Origin: Dysgonomonas sp. | GTDB lineage: Bacteria; Bacteroidota; Bacteroidia; Bacteroidales; Dysgonomonadaceae | Reading direction: 5' to 3' | Assembly: GCA_030151105.1 (NCBI GenBank) | Contig: JASLEN010000417.1 | Location: 1-5,664 of the forward strand | DNA length: 5,664 nt | In this document: positions 1 to 5,664 of the stretch, piece by piece | Layout of the letters: each line of letters opens with the position of its first letter | How positions within the stretch are numbered: the stretch's first letter is position 1 | Translations under genes and position numbers: made by a program | The notes under the pieces: generated by a model | What the model was told of the DNA's origin: nothing | Databases searched by the model: none | The model's input: the letters and a program-made list of their open reading frames with translations, nothing else

Positions 1-120
1 TAACGCTTTAGCATCCTCATTAACGGCTGTATTACCATTGCCTGGGAAACTCTCTGAGCCTTTAATCTTGTATTGACTTCGCCAACTATAGAGCTGCTTT
101 ACTGAGATTCCTAACTCACG
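1..120 (-). pseudogene. IS3-family OrfA-type transposase, fragment cut by the IS21 element
   Basis: Read on the minus strand from 120 down to the window edge, an open frame of 40 codons begins RELGISVKQLYSWRSQYK and continues with a GSESFPGNGN-like stretch. This is the second half of the helix-turn-helix of IS3-type OrfA proteins (family pattern: elGIS..tLY.WR..Y...G...FpGnG), which bind the ends of their own element. The 5' part of the gene should lie to the right of 120, but the IS21 end begins there and a stop codon appears in frame at 133-135. The missing N-terminal part is not found beyond the other IS21 end either. The gene is therefore broken on the right. Its 3' part continues off the left edge, so I cannot say whether an orfB follows. 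The family call is fairly sure; the subgroup is not determined. Confidence 0.75.
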
Positions 121-169
121 TGTATATTCCCATCAAACTAGTCCCCTAGTTCCTATGCAAAGTGACCCC
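121..169 (-). repeat. IS21 left terminal repeats (2 units)
   Basis: Read outward on the minus strand, two similar units follow each other: inner GGGGTCACTTTGCATAGGAA (from 169 down) and outer GGGGACTAGTTTGATGGGAA (from 146 down), ending in TATACA. The shared pattern is a G-run, then a C/A-rich triplet, TTT, and GGGAA or GGAA, about 23-26 bp apart. IS21-family termini commonly carry repeated transposase-binding sites. I infer these are IstA-binding units. Confidence 0.7.
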
Positions 170-289
170 TTGTAGTTGTTTTCGGAAGAGTGTATTTAAG
201 TATTGATTTTTTGTTCAGATAAAATCTCATTATGGGTCTTATTCTACTTAATATATTTTTACAATAATAAACATTTCTTTTCTTTTTAT

Positions 290-1027
290 TTAAGCTTTTT
301 GTTTCCTTAACGATTCTCCGTAAAGTTCCACTCTAAGTGATTGATGTACGATTCTATCCAAGACAGCATCAGCAACAGTTTTTTCTCCTATTACATCATA
401 CCATTCTTTAACAGGTATTTGTGAAGTTATGATGGTAGATTTCTTTCCATATCTATCTTCTATCACATCCAAGAGATTCATCCTTCCCGTAGCATCAAAG
501 GGTTGTAAACCAAAGTCATCTAGGATAAGAAGATCCATTCTTTCTATTTTCCGTAGCTCTGTCAAAATCGTCCCTTTGGCTTTGGAGGACTTTAAGAGTC
601 CCATCAATCGGGCTGTATTGGAGTAAAGTACTTTTAATCCTCTCTGACAAGCTTCATAGCCTAAAGCTGTGGCTAGATAAGTCTTTCCTGTACCTGTTGA
701 TCCTGTGATAAATACATCTTTATGATTGTGGATAAAACTAAGGTCTGCTAGGCGTTGAACTTGATTTTTATCAAGCCCTCTTTCTTGGCTGAAGTTCAAC
801 TCTTCAATCGATGCCTTATGTCTAAAATTAGCTTGCTTTATCGCCCTTTCAATGGCTCTGTTACGCCTGTCGTCCCATTCACTAATAACCAACCAAGATA
901 TAAACTGGTCGATAGTCATAACTTCTCTTTGTGAAGTCTCTAGACTTGTTTTAAAGGCGTTATACATTCCTTTGAGACGAAGAGAAGTCATCTTCTCTAG
1001 GGTTTCCTCATTCATATTAATCTCCAT
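290..1027 (-). CDS. istB: IS21 family helper ATPase IstB
   Basis: IstB is the AAA+ ATPase that cooperates with IstA in target-site selection and strand transfer of IS21 elements. The 245-residue product has the usual family length. Residues 1-75 form the typical helical N-terminal region (starting EKMTSLRLKGMYNAF). The Walker A motif is GSTGTGKT at 109-116, Walker B is DLLILDD at 165-171, a sensor-I-like TSQIP lies at 201-205, and a candidate arginine finger sits in LDRIVH near 225. The closing LRVELYGESLRK is also family-like. It follows istA after a 42-bp gap and is presumably co-transcribed. Two starts are possible: the ATG at 1027, or an ATG four codons in at 1015. The second has GGAG six bases upstream, although Bacteroidota rely little on such sites. 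No terminator-like hairpin was seen in the 120 bp between its stop and the element's left repeats. Confidence 0.95.
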   Translation of the reverse strand: MEINMNEETLEKMTSLRLKGMYNAFKTSLETSQREVMTIDQFISWLVISEWDDRRNRAIERAIKQANFRHKASIEELNFSQERGLDKNQVQRLADLSFIHNHKDVFITGSTGTGKTYLATALGYEACQRGLKVLYSNTARLMGLLKSSKAKGTILTELRKIERMDLLILDDFGLQPFDATGRMNLLDVIEDRYGKKSTIITSQIPVKEWYDVIGEKTVADAVLDRIVHQSLRVELYGESLRKQKA

Positions 1028-1069
1028 GTTTTAGTTCATTTTTAAGTTTAATAAATAACTTGTTGACTT

Positions 1070-2632
1070 TTAATTGTAATAATCTCTCCCTCTAATATTC
1101 TTATGGATAGGTACTTCCTGTGCATTTTCTATCTCATCTTCCAAAGGTACTTCGTCTTGCCTTGTAGAAAGGATGCTTTCGATGCTTGGATAGTTGTACA
1201 GGCCATAGCTATCTGCCCATCTACAAGCATTTATTAAGCGTTTCTCACCTACTCTGCGAGCAAAGCTAAGGATACCTCTAGCTGACTTATAAGCTTGCTC
1301 TGGATGAGCCTTACTCTCCATGACTTTGGTGATATAAATGGCAACATCAGCGTGGATAGCATGAGCCTCTTCGATAAACTTTTCTTCACTCCAATCGGTA
1401 TACTCCCTATGATGAGAGGCTAGATGGTCTAGATTGGTAGTGTATCTAAAACGAGCATAAGAACGAGGATGCTCTGCGATTTTTTCATAGCGATAATACA
1501 CTTCAACCAAAGTAGAGGTATAAAGTATTTTAATCTTTTTACCAATATGCTGATAAGGAACGCTATAGGAATGCGTATCCTCGGATAGACGAACGTGACC
1601 ATTTTTTTGAACAGTAGCCAGAGATTGCTTCTTAAGTTCATAGGCAATAGGATTTAACGCTCTTAGAGTCAAACGCTCAATCTCTTCAAATTGGTCTCTT
1701 CGGGAGTAACCTCGCCCACAAAACGGAGCGTTATTATGAACTTCCAGCGCCACTCTGATAGCAGCATTTAGACTCTTCAAATCATGGAACACTCTACCCT
1801 CTAATCGCAAATAAACGCTTGTATAGATAAGTTTAACGGCTCCTTCAACCAAAGCTTTGTCTCTTGGCTTGTAGGCTCTAGCTGGGATGACTGAACATCC
1901 ATAATGGTCAGCAAAACTGGCAAAATCATCATTGATAATGGCTTCATATTTACTGCTTTTAGTAACTGCCGAACGTAGATTATCGGGGACAATAACTTGG
2001 GGAACTCCTTCAATATAATGAAGGGTATGCTCACAGGCTAAAATAAGGTCTTCCTTCTTTTGACTGGGAACTGCCTCCACATAAGTGAGTTGACTACAAG
2101 GAAGGATAGCTACAAAGACTTCAACAGGGATAATTTCGCCTGTATCTTGATCAACAATGGATAGCTTTTGACCTGCAAAATCGATATAAAGCTTATCACC
2201 AGCCTTATGTTCGAGGTGCATGGTGGTTGTGCTCCTCTTTTCATAGAGCTGGATGTAACGACAAAAGCCTGAACGAGAGTAACCATCAGGGTATTGCTTC
2301 TTGTATTCTTGATGAAGCATCTCTCTTGTTACTCCTTTACGTTTGAGACGTTTACAATAAGTTGGCAATAGCTTTTCCAAAATCTCTTGACGAGTACTAA
2401 TGGGAGCAACAGACTTTTCTTGAAGAAGATTTTGAAGATCAAAGTCGCTAAGAGCTAAAGCGGAATCGATATCAACTCCTGACGACTCTAAACGAGAAAG
2501 ATACTTCTTGACTGTATTGCGAGACAAATCCAATAATTTATGAATGGATTTAATCCCTTTACCTTGGCTACGAAGCCTGAGAACTTGACGCATTTTTTGC
2601 ATAGCGATTGTTTTGTTTGCCATAATGAGCAT
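1070..2632 (-). CDS. istA: IS21 family DDE transposase IstA
   Basis: IstA is the recombinase that binds the element ends and performs cutting and strand transfer through a retroviral-integrase-type (rve) fold. The 520-residue protein starts with a helix-turn-helix near residues 20-46 (SIHKLLDLSRNTVKKYLSRL), which would recognise the terminal repeats. The catalytic triad can be read directly: D151 in LYIDFAGQKL, D217 in VPDNLRSAV and E263 in KALVEGAVK, with the usual spacing. A C-terminal beta-barrel-like segment includes SEDTHSYSVPY near 350-360. Length matches full-size family members and there is no frameshift. I kept the ATG at 2632; an alternative ATG three codons later (2623) would give MANKTIAMQK and cannot be excluded. 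The 75-bp leader up to the right-end repeats is AT-rich and must hold the promoter, but no clear box can be called. Confidence 0.95.
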   Translation of the reverse strand: MLIMANKTIAMQKMRQVLRLRSQGKGIKSIHKLLDLSRNTVKKYLSRLESSGVDIDSALALSDFDLQNLLQEKSVAPISTRQEILEKLLPTYCKRLKRKGVTREMLHQEYKKQYPDGYSRSGFCRYIQLYEKRSTTTMHLEHKAGDKLYIDFAGQKLSIVDQDTGEIIPVEVFVAILPCSQLTYVEAVPSQKKEDLILACEHTLHYIEGVPQVIVPDNLRSAVTKSSKYEAIINDDFASFADHYGCSVIPARAYKPRDKALVEGAVKLIYTSVYLRLEGRVFHDLKSLNAAIRVALEVHNNAPFCGRGYSRRDQFEEIERLTLRALNPIAYELKKQSLATVQKNGHVRLSEDTHSYSVPYQHIGKKIKILYTSTLVEVYYRYEKIAEHPRSYARFRYTTNLDHLASHHREYTDWSEEKFIEEAHAIHADVAIYITKVMESKAHPEQAYKSARGILSFARRVGEKRLINACRWADSYGLYNYPSIESILSTRQDEVPLEDEIENAQEVPIHKNIRGRDYYN

Positions 2633-2707
2633 TCTTTAATTGTTAACAAACCTTTAAAGAAAAACATTGTATCCAAACGATAAAACAATACGTTACCCTT
2701 TTTTTAA

Positions 2708-2803
2708 GGGGTCACTTTCCGTGGGAATGAGGGGGCATTTTGCTTAGGAATAACTGCTCACTTTAAATTGGACAAAGGGGGGCAATTTGAGTGGGATTTT
2801 CCA
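2708..2803 (+). repeat. IS21 right terminal repeats (4 units)
   Basis: Four units run outward. They start at 2708 (GGGGTCACTTTCCGTGGGAA), 2731 (GGGGGCATTTTGCTTAGGAA), 2756 (GCTCACTTTAAATTGGACAA, the most diverged) and 2777 (GGGGGGCAATTTGAGTGGGA, ending TTTTCCA). Spacing is about 21-27 bp. They match the two left-end units in inverted orientation, which supports them as IstA-binding sites. The right end carries twice as many units as the left, an asymmetry that could distinguish the two ends during transposition. The last units overlap a reading frame running into the downstream tail gene. Confidence 0.7.
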
Positions 2804-4696
2804 TTAGGACTATCCTCACGAAAAACGAATAAAAATTTATACTTCGAATCTTTAATCGGAGATTTTTTTACCGATACCAGCAGAGGAGAAATATATCACT
2901 TAAACAATGCGCCTAACTCTCAATTTACCAAAGATTATAAGGGTGTAATAATCCCTATATCTGATATTTTGGATTATACACTTAGCGGGTATTATTTAGG
3001 AACAGGCAAAGCCGTCACGCTCTTAGATAAAGATAAAAAGCCCTTAGATACACGTAATCTAAATGTAGCTTATGGTGGCACAGCGATAACAATAGATGGT
3101 GCAGAGTGGTCTGAAAAAGCTGATATACATATTAAGCCGTTGCCAAATAGTGTTTACTTAGCTTATAATGTTGCATCGTCAGAGCAACCCGAATATTGGA
3201 AAACCGCTAAAATTCAATTAGAGGAAGGAACAGCATCTACTCCTTATGTAGAAGGAGAAGGAGGTTTGAGTGGTTATATAAATGTAAGAGAAGCTAAAAT
3301 GTTTTCTAAAGCTGAGAATATCGGTACTCTTGCACCAATCATTAACACTCCGTATAGAGGTAGGTATTCCAATAAAAATCTATTTTCTTTTTCATATATA
3401 GACGACTTTTTCTCCGATACTACCAGAGGGGAGCTTTATAAACTTTCAGCAGGAACTTTGGGCTATAAAGCTGTTTTAATTCGAATTACTGAAAATACGG
3501 ATTATATACTGAGTAATTATTATCTGGGAGCAGGTAAGGTGGTTACATTGCTTGATCCATTCTTCAGAGTTAAAGATACTCGGAACCTGAAAGAAAACTA
3601 TATCGGAACTGCAATCACCATAGATGCTGAAAACTGGTCTGATAATGCTGATATACATATAAAAACCTTTGCTGAATGTGCATATTTGGTATTTAACGTA
3701 GCAACTAATGCTCAACCTAATTATTGGCTTACGGCTAAGATACAGCTCGAAATAGGGACTCAAAAAACAAATTATGTAAAAGGATCAGGAGGTATTAGAG
3801 GGTATCTGACACTCGATGATATTGAATTAATATCATCATACATAAGAAAATGGTTTGCTCAAATAATGATTTGGGCAGGTACTTCTATCCCTGCGACTGG
3901 CTATGATCAAATTCGACATAGTGATAAAGCTTACCCTGCTATTGTTGGTCGTAAATTGGGGGCAATAATGTACAATGAAGCTGAATCTTCCTCTCAGGCA
4001 CGAATTGCTTTTAACGATGGAACTGAATTCGATTTAGATCATCAAAAACTCGCATTAGCTATGACTATGGCAGAAAAAAAACAGCGTGGTGTGGATGTGA
4101 AATTTAGCTATGAGTATAAGTTTTTTCACGAGGAAAGAAGTAATGCTGGTCTTCTAGTCCTAGATCATGGTATTAACGACGCGCATAGAGATACAATTGG
4201 ATTTAACCTGATACCTAAGAAAGGTGCTGATGGTAAATATAATATTGAGGGTTTAACTGATGATTATATATTGCGTGAAGAGGGTGGTGTGTCTGAACTT
4301 CTTCCTGATTGGCAAAACCGCAAAACTTTTATTGGCGCAATGAACTTCCTAATCGTTGAATTTTTGAAACACAATCCAACAGGTAGAATTGTTATTGTGA
4401 CTCACCATGAAGATCAAAAGCATAGAAAAGTTTATAATAAAACAGCCGATGGTAGTACCAGAGTTTCTGAATTTGACTCCATTGATGTAATAAAGGCTCA
4501 ACTTGTTGTTGCTGAGTACTGGTCACTTCCAGTTATTCGCTTACATGAAGAACTAGGATGGTCACAACGAATAGTTGATGGCAAAACTGTTTATAGTTAT
4601 TTTGCCAACGATGAATTACATCCAAATCAAAATGTGACAGGTGTCTCTACAAATAGAATTGCTGATGTTGCTATTGCAAAGATAGAGATGTTATAG
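2768..4696 (+). CDS. Phage tail-type protein with duplicated module and C-terminal SGNH-hydrolase-like domain, 5'-truncated
   Basis: The frame is open from 2708. The only early start is a TTG at 2768 inside the IS21 right end, and the first in-frame ATG is far inside, so the native gene begins upstream and was cut at 2804. Numbering from the TTG (642 residues), two related modules lie at about 21-172 and 202-348. Each starts with NKNL, passes DFF.DT.RGE.Y, YYLG.GK.VTLLD, DTRNL, GTAITID and DIHIK, and ends in AKIQLE.GT...YV. The QLEEGT..TPYV ending is common in phage tail and receptor-binding proteins. Residues ~365-642 look like an SGNH/GDSL esterase fold: GTSIPATG with candidate nucleophile S373, HGINDA with N470, and DELHPNQ with D615 and H618. 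I infer a tail-fibre or spike protein that deacylates a surface glycan, but a secreted non-phage esterase is possible. The fragment may still be expressed from an IS-derived promoter; no signal peptide can be judged. Confidence 0.7.
   Translation: MDKGGQFEWDFPLGLSSRKTNKNLYFESLIGDFFTDTSRGEIYHLNNAPNSQFTKDYKGVIIPISDILDYTLSGYYLGTGKAVTLLDKDKKPLDTRNLNVAYGGTAITIDGAEWSEKADIHIKPLPNSVYLAYNVASSEQPEYWKTAKIQLEEGTASTPYVEGEGGLSGYINVREAKMFSKAENIGTLAPIINTPYRGRYSNKNLFSFSYIDDFFSDTTRGELYKLSAGTLGYKAVLIRITENTDYILSNYYLGAGKVVTLLDPFFRVKDTRNLKENYIGTAITIDAENWSDNADIHIKTFAECAYLVFNVATNAQPNYWLTAKIQLEIGTQKTNYVKGSGGIRGYLTLDDIELISSYIRKWFAQIMIWAGTSIPATGYDQIRHSDKAYPAIVGRKLGAIMYNEAESSSQARIAFNDGTEFDLDHQKLALAMTMAEKKQRGVDVKFSYEYKFFHEERSNAGLLVLDHGINDAHRDTIGFNLIPKKGADGKYNIEGLTDDYILREEGGVSELLPDWQNRKTFIGAMNFLIVEFLKHNPTGRIVIVTHHEDQKHRKVYNKTADGSTRVSEFDSIDVIKAQLVVAEYWSLPVIRLHEELGWSQRIVDGKTVYSYFANDELHPNQNVTGVSTNRIADVAIAKIEML
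2828..3283 (+). repeat. Protein module copy 1 of tail-type protein
   Basis: This copy encodes residues ~21-172 of the truncated tail protein. It shares with copy 2 the ordered blocks NKNL, DTSRGEIY, YYLGTGKAVTLLD, DTRNL, GTAITID, ADIHIK and AKIQLEEGT, ending in GGLSGYIN. The hydrophobic/aromatic alternation suggests a beta-sandwich binding module, perhaps carbohydrate-binding. That is inference from pattern only. Confidence 0.75.
3371..3811 (+). repeat. Protein module copy 2 of tail-type protein
   Basis: This copy encodes residues ~202-348 and parallels copy 1: NKNL, DTTRGELY, YYLGAGKVVTLLD, DTRNL, GTAITID, ADIHIK and AKIQLEIGT, ending in GGIRGYLT. It is a few residues shorter in the first third. 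The protein similarity is clear while the DNA has drifted at many third positions, so the duplication is not recent. Confidence 0.75.
3815..3837. repeat. Perfect 9-bp inverted repeat between module 2 and SGNH domain
   Basis: The arms GATGATATT (3815-3823) and AATATCATC (3829-3837) are exact inverted copies around a 5-bp spacer, GAATT. The repeat lies in coding sequence at the border between the second module and the hydrolase domain (residues ~350-357). It could form a weak AT-rich hairpin or be a recombinase half-site pair. It may equally be a chance result of an Asp/Ile/Ser-rich linker. Confidence 0.5.
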
Positions 4697-5416
4697 TTTG
4701 AATTCATCAAAATGCTTAATTCCTTCTTGCTTGCTCTCATCCAGTACGTGTGCATAGATTAATGTTTCTCTCAAATCTGAATGACCTAGTATTTCTTTTA
4801 AGGACGCTAGGTCTTTGGTTTTTGACAGATAGTAAGTCGCAAAAGTGTGGCGCCCAGCTTTGTGAGAAATCTCTTTCCAGTTCTCTAGTTCTAGGTGTTT
4901 TGCAATATCTTTTAAATATCTATTCATTGTCTGATCTGCTGGAAGGTTTTCGAATATATATCCTTTCTTTCTGTATCTGACTATATTCTCTACTAATTTT
5001 CTGAGAGCTTCTGATATAGGTATATTGATAGGTTCTGGCTTGCTATTCCTTAATTTTATTCGATAATAAGTAAAACTATCTGTATAAAATTGCTCTAGCT
5101 TAAGGTTGCGAGCATCACTCACATGAAGAGATGAAAAGCACATAAACAAGAAAAACTCTAATGTAGCATAGTGTTTTGCAGGGCATTCACCGCTCTGATA
5201 GTATTTAATAAATTGAGTAAGCTCCTCTTCCTTCAGGTACATATAGCTCGATTTCCCTCGCTTTATTCTCCAATCTGCAAAAGGGTTTTCATCAAAATAA
5301 CCTGCTTTGAATGCTGCATTCACATATTTACGAATCACAGACATGTTTTTATAGGCTGTGTTCTCGTTATTATTTAGTTCTTTTCGTAAATAAGAATGGG
5401 CTCTGAAATCAAGCAT
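4691..5416 (-). CDS. Tyrosine recombinase/integrase, N-terminally truncated
   Basis: This is a site-specific recombinase of the phage-integrase family, which breaks and rejoins DNA through a tyrosine nucleophile. Only 241 residues remain. The end of the core-binding (SAM-like) domain (~1-47, ending ENPFADW) is followed by the catalytic domain (~60-230); full Bacteroidota integrases are usually near 400 residues. Visible boxes are FSSLHVSDARNLK (95-107) where TGLR is usual, K126 in RNSKPEPI, HKAGRHTFAT with R189, LGH with H212, and Y221 in TLIYAHV. The first arginine is H98, and K186 sits where HxxR normally has its histidine. The start at 5416 is only the first ATG in a frame that is open back to about 5440, where GC content jumps, so the true start is lost. 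Its last six bases overlap the convergent tail gene. It could be a prophage integrase or a DNA invertase acting on that gene. Confidence 0.85.
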   Translation of the reverse strand: MLDFRAHSYLRKELNNNENTAYKNMSVIRKYVNAAFKAGYFDENPFADWRIKRGKSSYMYLKEEELTQFIKYYQSGECPAKHYATLEFFLFMCFSSLHVSDARNLKLEQFYTDSFTYYRIKLRNSKPEPINIPISEALRKLVENIVRYRKKGYIFENLPADQTMNRYLKDIAKHLELENWKEISHKAGRHTFATYYLSKTKDLASLKEILGHSDLRETLIYAHVLDESKQEGIKHFDEFKL

Positions 5417-5664
5417 CCCCAGGTCAATATTCCGCGCGCCTTATTATTAGCACCGTTTATTGTGTTCATTGTTACCGCCAGCTTTCAGTGGTTCTTAATC
5501 GGCATTGTGCCGCCAGAAAAATTAGCCATGCTGGTGGCGGCAGAAGCGCCTTACGCCGAAGCCATGAAGCAGGCTGGTATTTTAGGCTTTCCCTTGATCA
5601 TGCTGTGCTTGGGCATCACCATTGGCGGTAACTTTTCAACCTTAAACCCGAGCGTGGCGGCGCC
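5396..5664 (+). CDS. Membrane protein fragment of different base composition, runs off window
   Basis: The frame is open from 5390 to the window end and contains an ATG at 5396. The natural-looking part starts only around 5420 (QVNIPRALLLAPFIVFIV). It has at least two hydrophobic spans, ALLLAPFIVFIVTASFQWFL and GILGFPLIMLCLGITIGG, separated by a short polar loop (PPEKLAMLVAAEAPYAEAMK), so an integral inner-membrane protein such as a transporter is likely. I do not recognise the family. The first eight codons overlap the recombinase gene on the other strand and are probably not part of the real protein. Codon use is rich in GCC, GCG, GTG and CTG, unlike everything to the left, which suggests a proteobacterial source. 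Both ends are incomplete: 5' lost at the junction, 3' beyond the window. Confidence 0.55.
   Translation, partial: MGSEIKHPQVNIPRALLLAPFIVFIVTASFQWFLIGIVPPEKLAMLVAAEAPYAEAMKQAGILGFPLIMLCLGITIGGNFSTLNPSVAA
5417..5435. other. Compositional breakpoint (rearrangement or chimeric join)
   Basis: By hand count, GC is 66/180 (37%) in 5221-5400 and 108/204 (53%) in 5461-5664. The change coincides with the loss of the recombinase N-terminal region on one strand and the start of a membrane-protein frame on the other. The recombinase frame stays open for eight codons past its first ATG (NIDLG before MLDF), so the exact join may lie anywhere in this interval. Confidence 0.6.

Larger units (their letters stand above)
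121..2803 (-). mobile_element. Complete IS21-family insertion sequence (istA-istB)
   Basis: A 2,683-bp element holds istA followed by istB in the usual order. I placed the ends by comparing the two termini. The left end reads TGTATATTCCCA and the inverted right end reads TGGAAAATCCCA (9 of 12 identical), followed in both by TCAAA and a C-run. Both begin with TG and so finish in CA, as is usual in this family. Farther in, bases 159-171 (AAAGTGACCCCTT) are an exact inverted match to 2706-2718. Both genes are full length and show their catalytic motifs, so the element looks potentially active. No target-site duplication is visible: the left flank is IS3 orfA and the right flank is a phage tail gene. 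That points to a rearrangement after insertion. The exact end positions are inferred and could be off by a few bases. Confidence 0.85.

Noticed and set aside
172..289. Terminator after istB
   Set aside because: Only very short inverted matches (AGAT/ATCT) occur and none is followed by a proper T-run on the minus strand.
429..626. Plus-strand open frame inside istB, and similar frames inside istA (1429-1647, 1801-2034, 2488-2688)
   Set aside because: These are in other frames of well-supported, full-length transposition genes, with no recognisable motif.
2641..2700. Bacteroidota-type promoter upstream of istA (TATCGTTTG-like box)
   Set aside because: On the minus strand the box has one extra base against TAnnTTTG, and no convincing upstream TTTG sits at the right spacing. 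Too weak to list.
115..2820. CTCACG at 115-120 just left of the IS21 element and again at 2815-2820 to its right, as a target-site duplication
   Set aside because: The right copy lies 11 bp beyond the proposed end (2803), and the bases between do not belong to the element repeats. A 6-bp match is easily chance.
3476..3763. Minus-strand open frame of 95 codons inside the second tail module
   Set aside because: It is antisense to a clearly conserved duplicated module, has no family resemblance, and is explained by low stop-codon frequency opposite this sequence.
5171..5377. Plus-strand open frame opposite the recombinase
   Set aside because: It is antisense to conserved recombinase sequence, with no independent coding evidence.
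5396..5419. The ATG at 5396 as the true start of the membrane protein
   Set aside because: These codons lie on the low-GC side and are antisense to the recombinase reading frame. The ATG is probably a by-product of the junction, so I kept it only as an open-frame boundary.

Overview
The window looks like accessory DNA from a Bacteroidota (Bacteroidales-like) genome or prophage, joined at its right edge to DNA of different character. The Bacteroidota guess rests on the low-GC coding style and on a tyrosine recombinase with variant catalytic boxes (SLHVSD, HKAGRHTFAT, LGHSDLRETLIYAHV) that I associate with that phylum. It is a family-level judgement with no database search behind it.

Layout. 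(1) Bases 1-120 encode a minus-strand fragment of an IS3-type OrfA transposase helix-turn-helix, cut off abruptly at 120. (2) Bases 121-2803 are a complete IS21-family element on the minus strand: istA (DDE transposase), then istB (AAA+ helper ATPase), bounded by TG...CA ends that carry short tandem repeats, two on the left and at least four on the right. (3) From 2804 the plus strand reads into a 5'-truncated phage tail-type protein with two related ~150-residue modules and a C-terminal SGNH-hydrolase-like domain. (4) Convergent with it, and overlapping it by 6 bp, is a minus-strand tyrosine recombinase that lacks its N-terminal part. (5) At about 5417-5435 the composition changes: GC is 37% by hand count over 5221-5400 and 53% over 5461-5664. 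A plus-strand membrane-protein fragment begins there and runs off the window.

How the parts relate. IstA and IstB move the IS21 element. The tail protein and recombinase look like the remnant of a prophage or phage-like region, with an adsorption or cell-surface enzyme next to an integrase or invertase. Three genes are broken at the block edges: IS3 orfA at 120, the tail gene at 2804 and the recombinase near 5417. The two IS21 flanks do not match and show no target-site duplication, so the element now sits at a rearrangement junction. The break near 5417 may be a real recombination junction or a chimeric assembly join. Sequence alone cannot decide.

I see no rRNA, tRNA, CRISPR array or clear terminator. 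I did not find a convincing undescribed defence or regulatory system. The most interesting points are the multi-repeat IS21 ends, the modular tail-SGNH protein, the adjacent recombinase with substituted catalytic boxes, and the compositional break.
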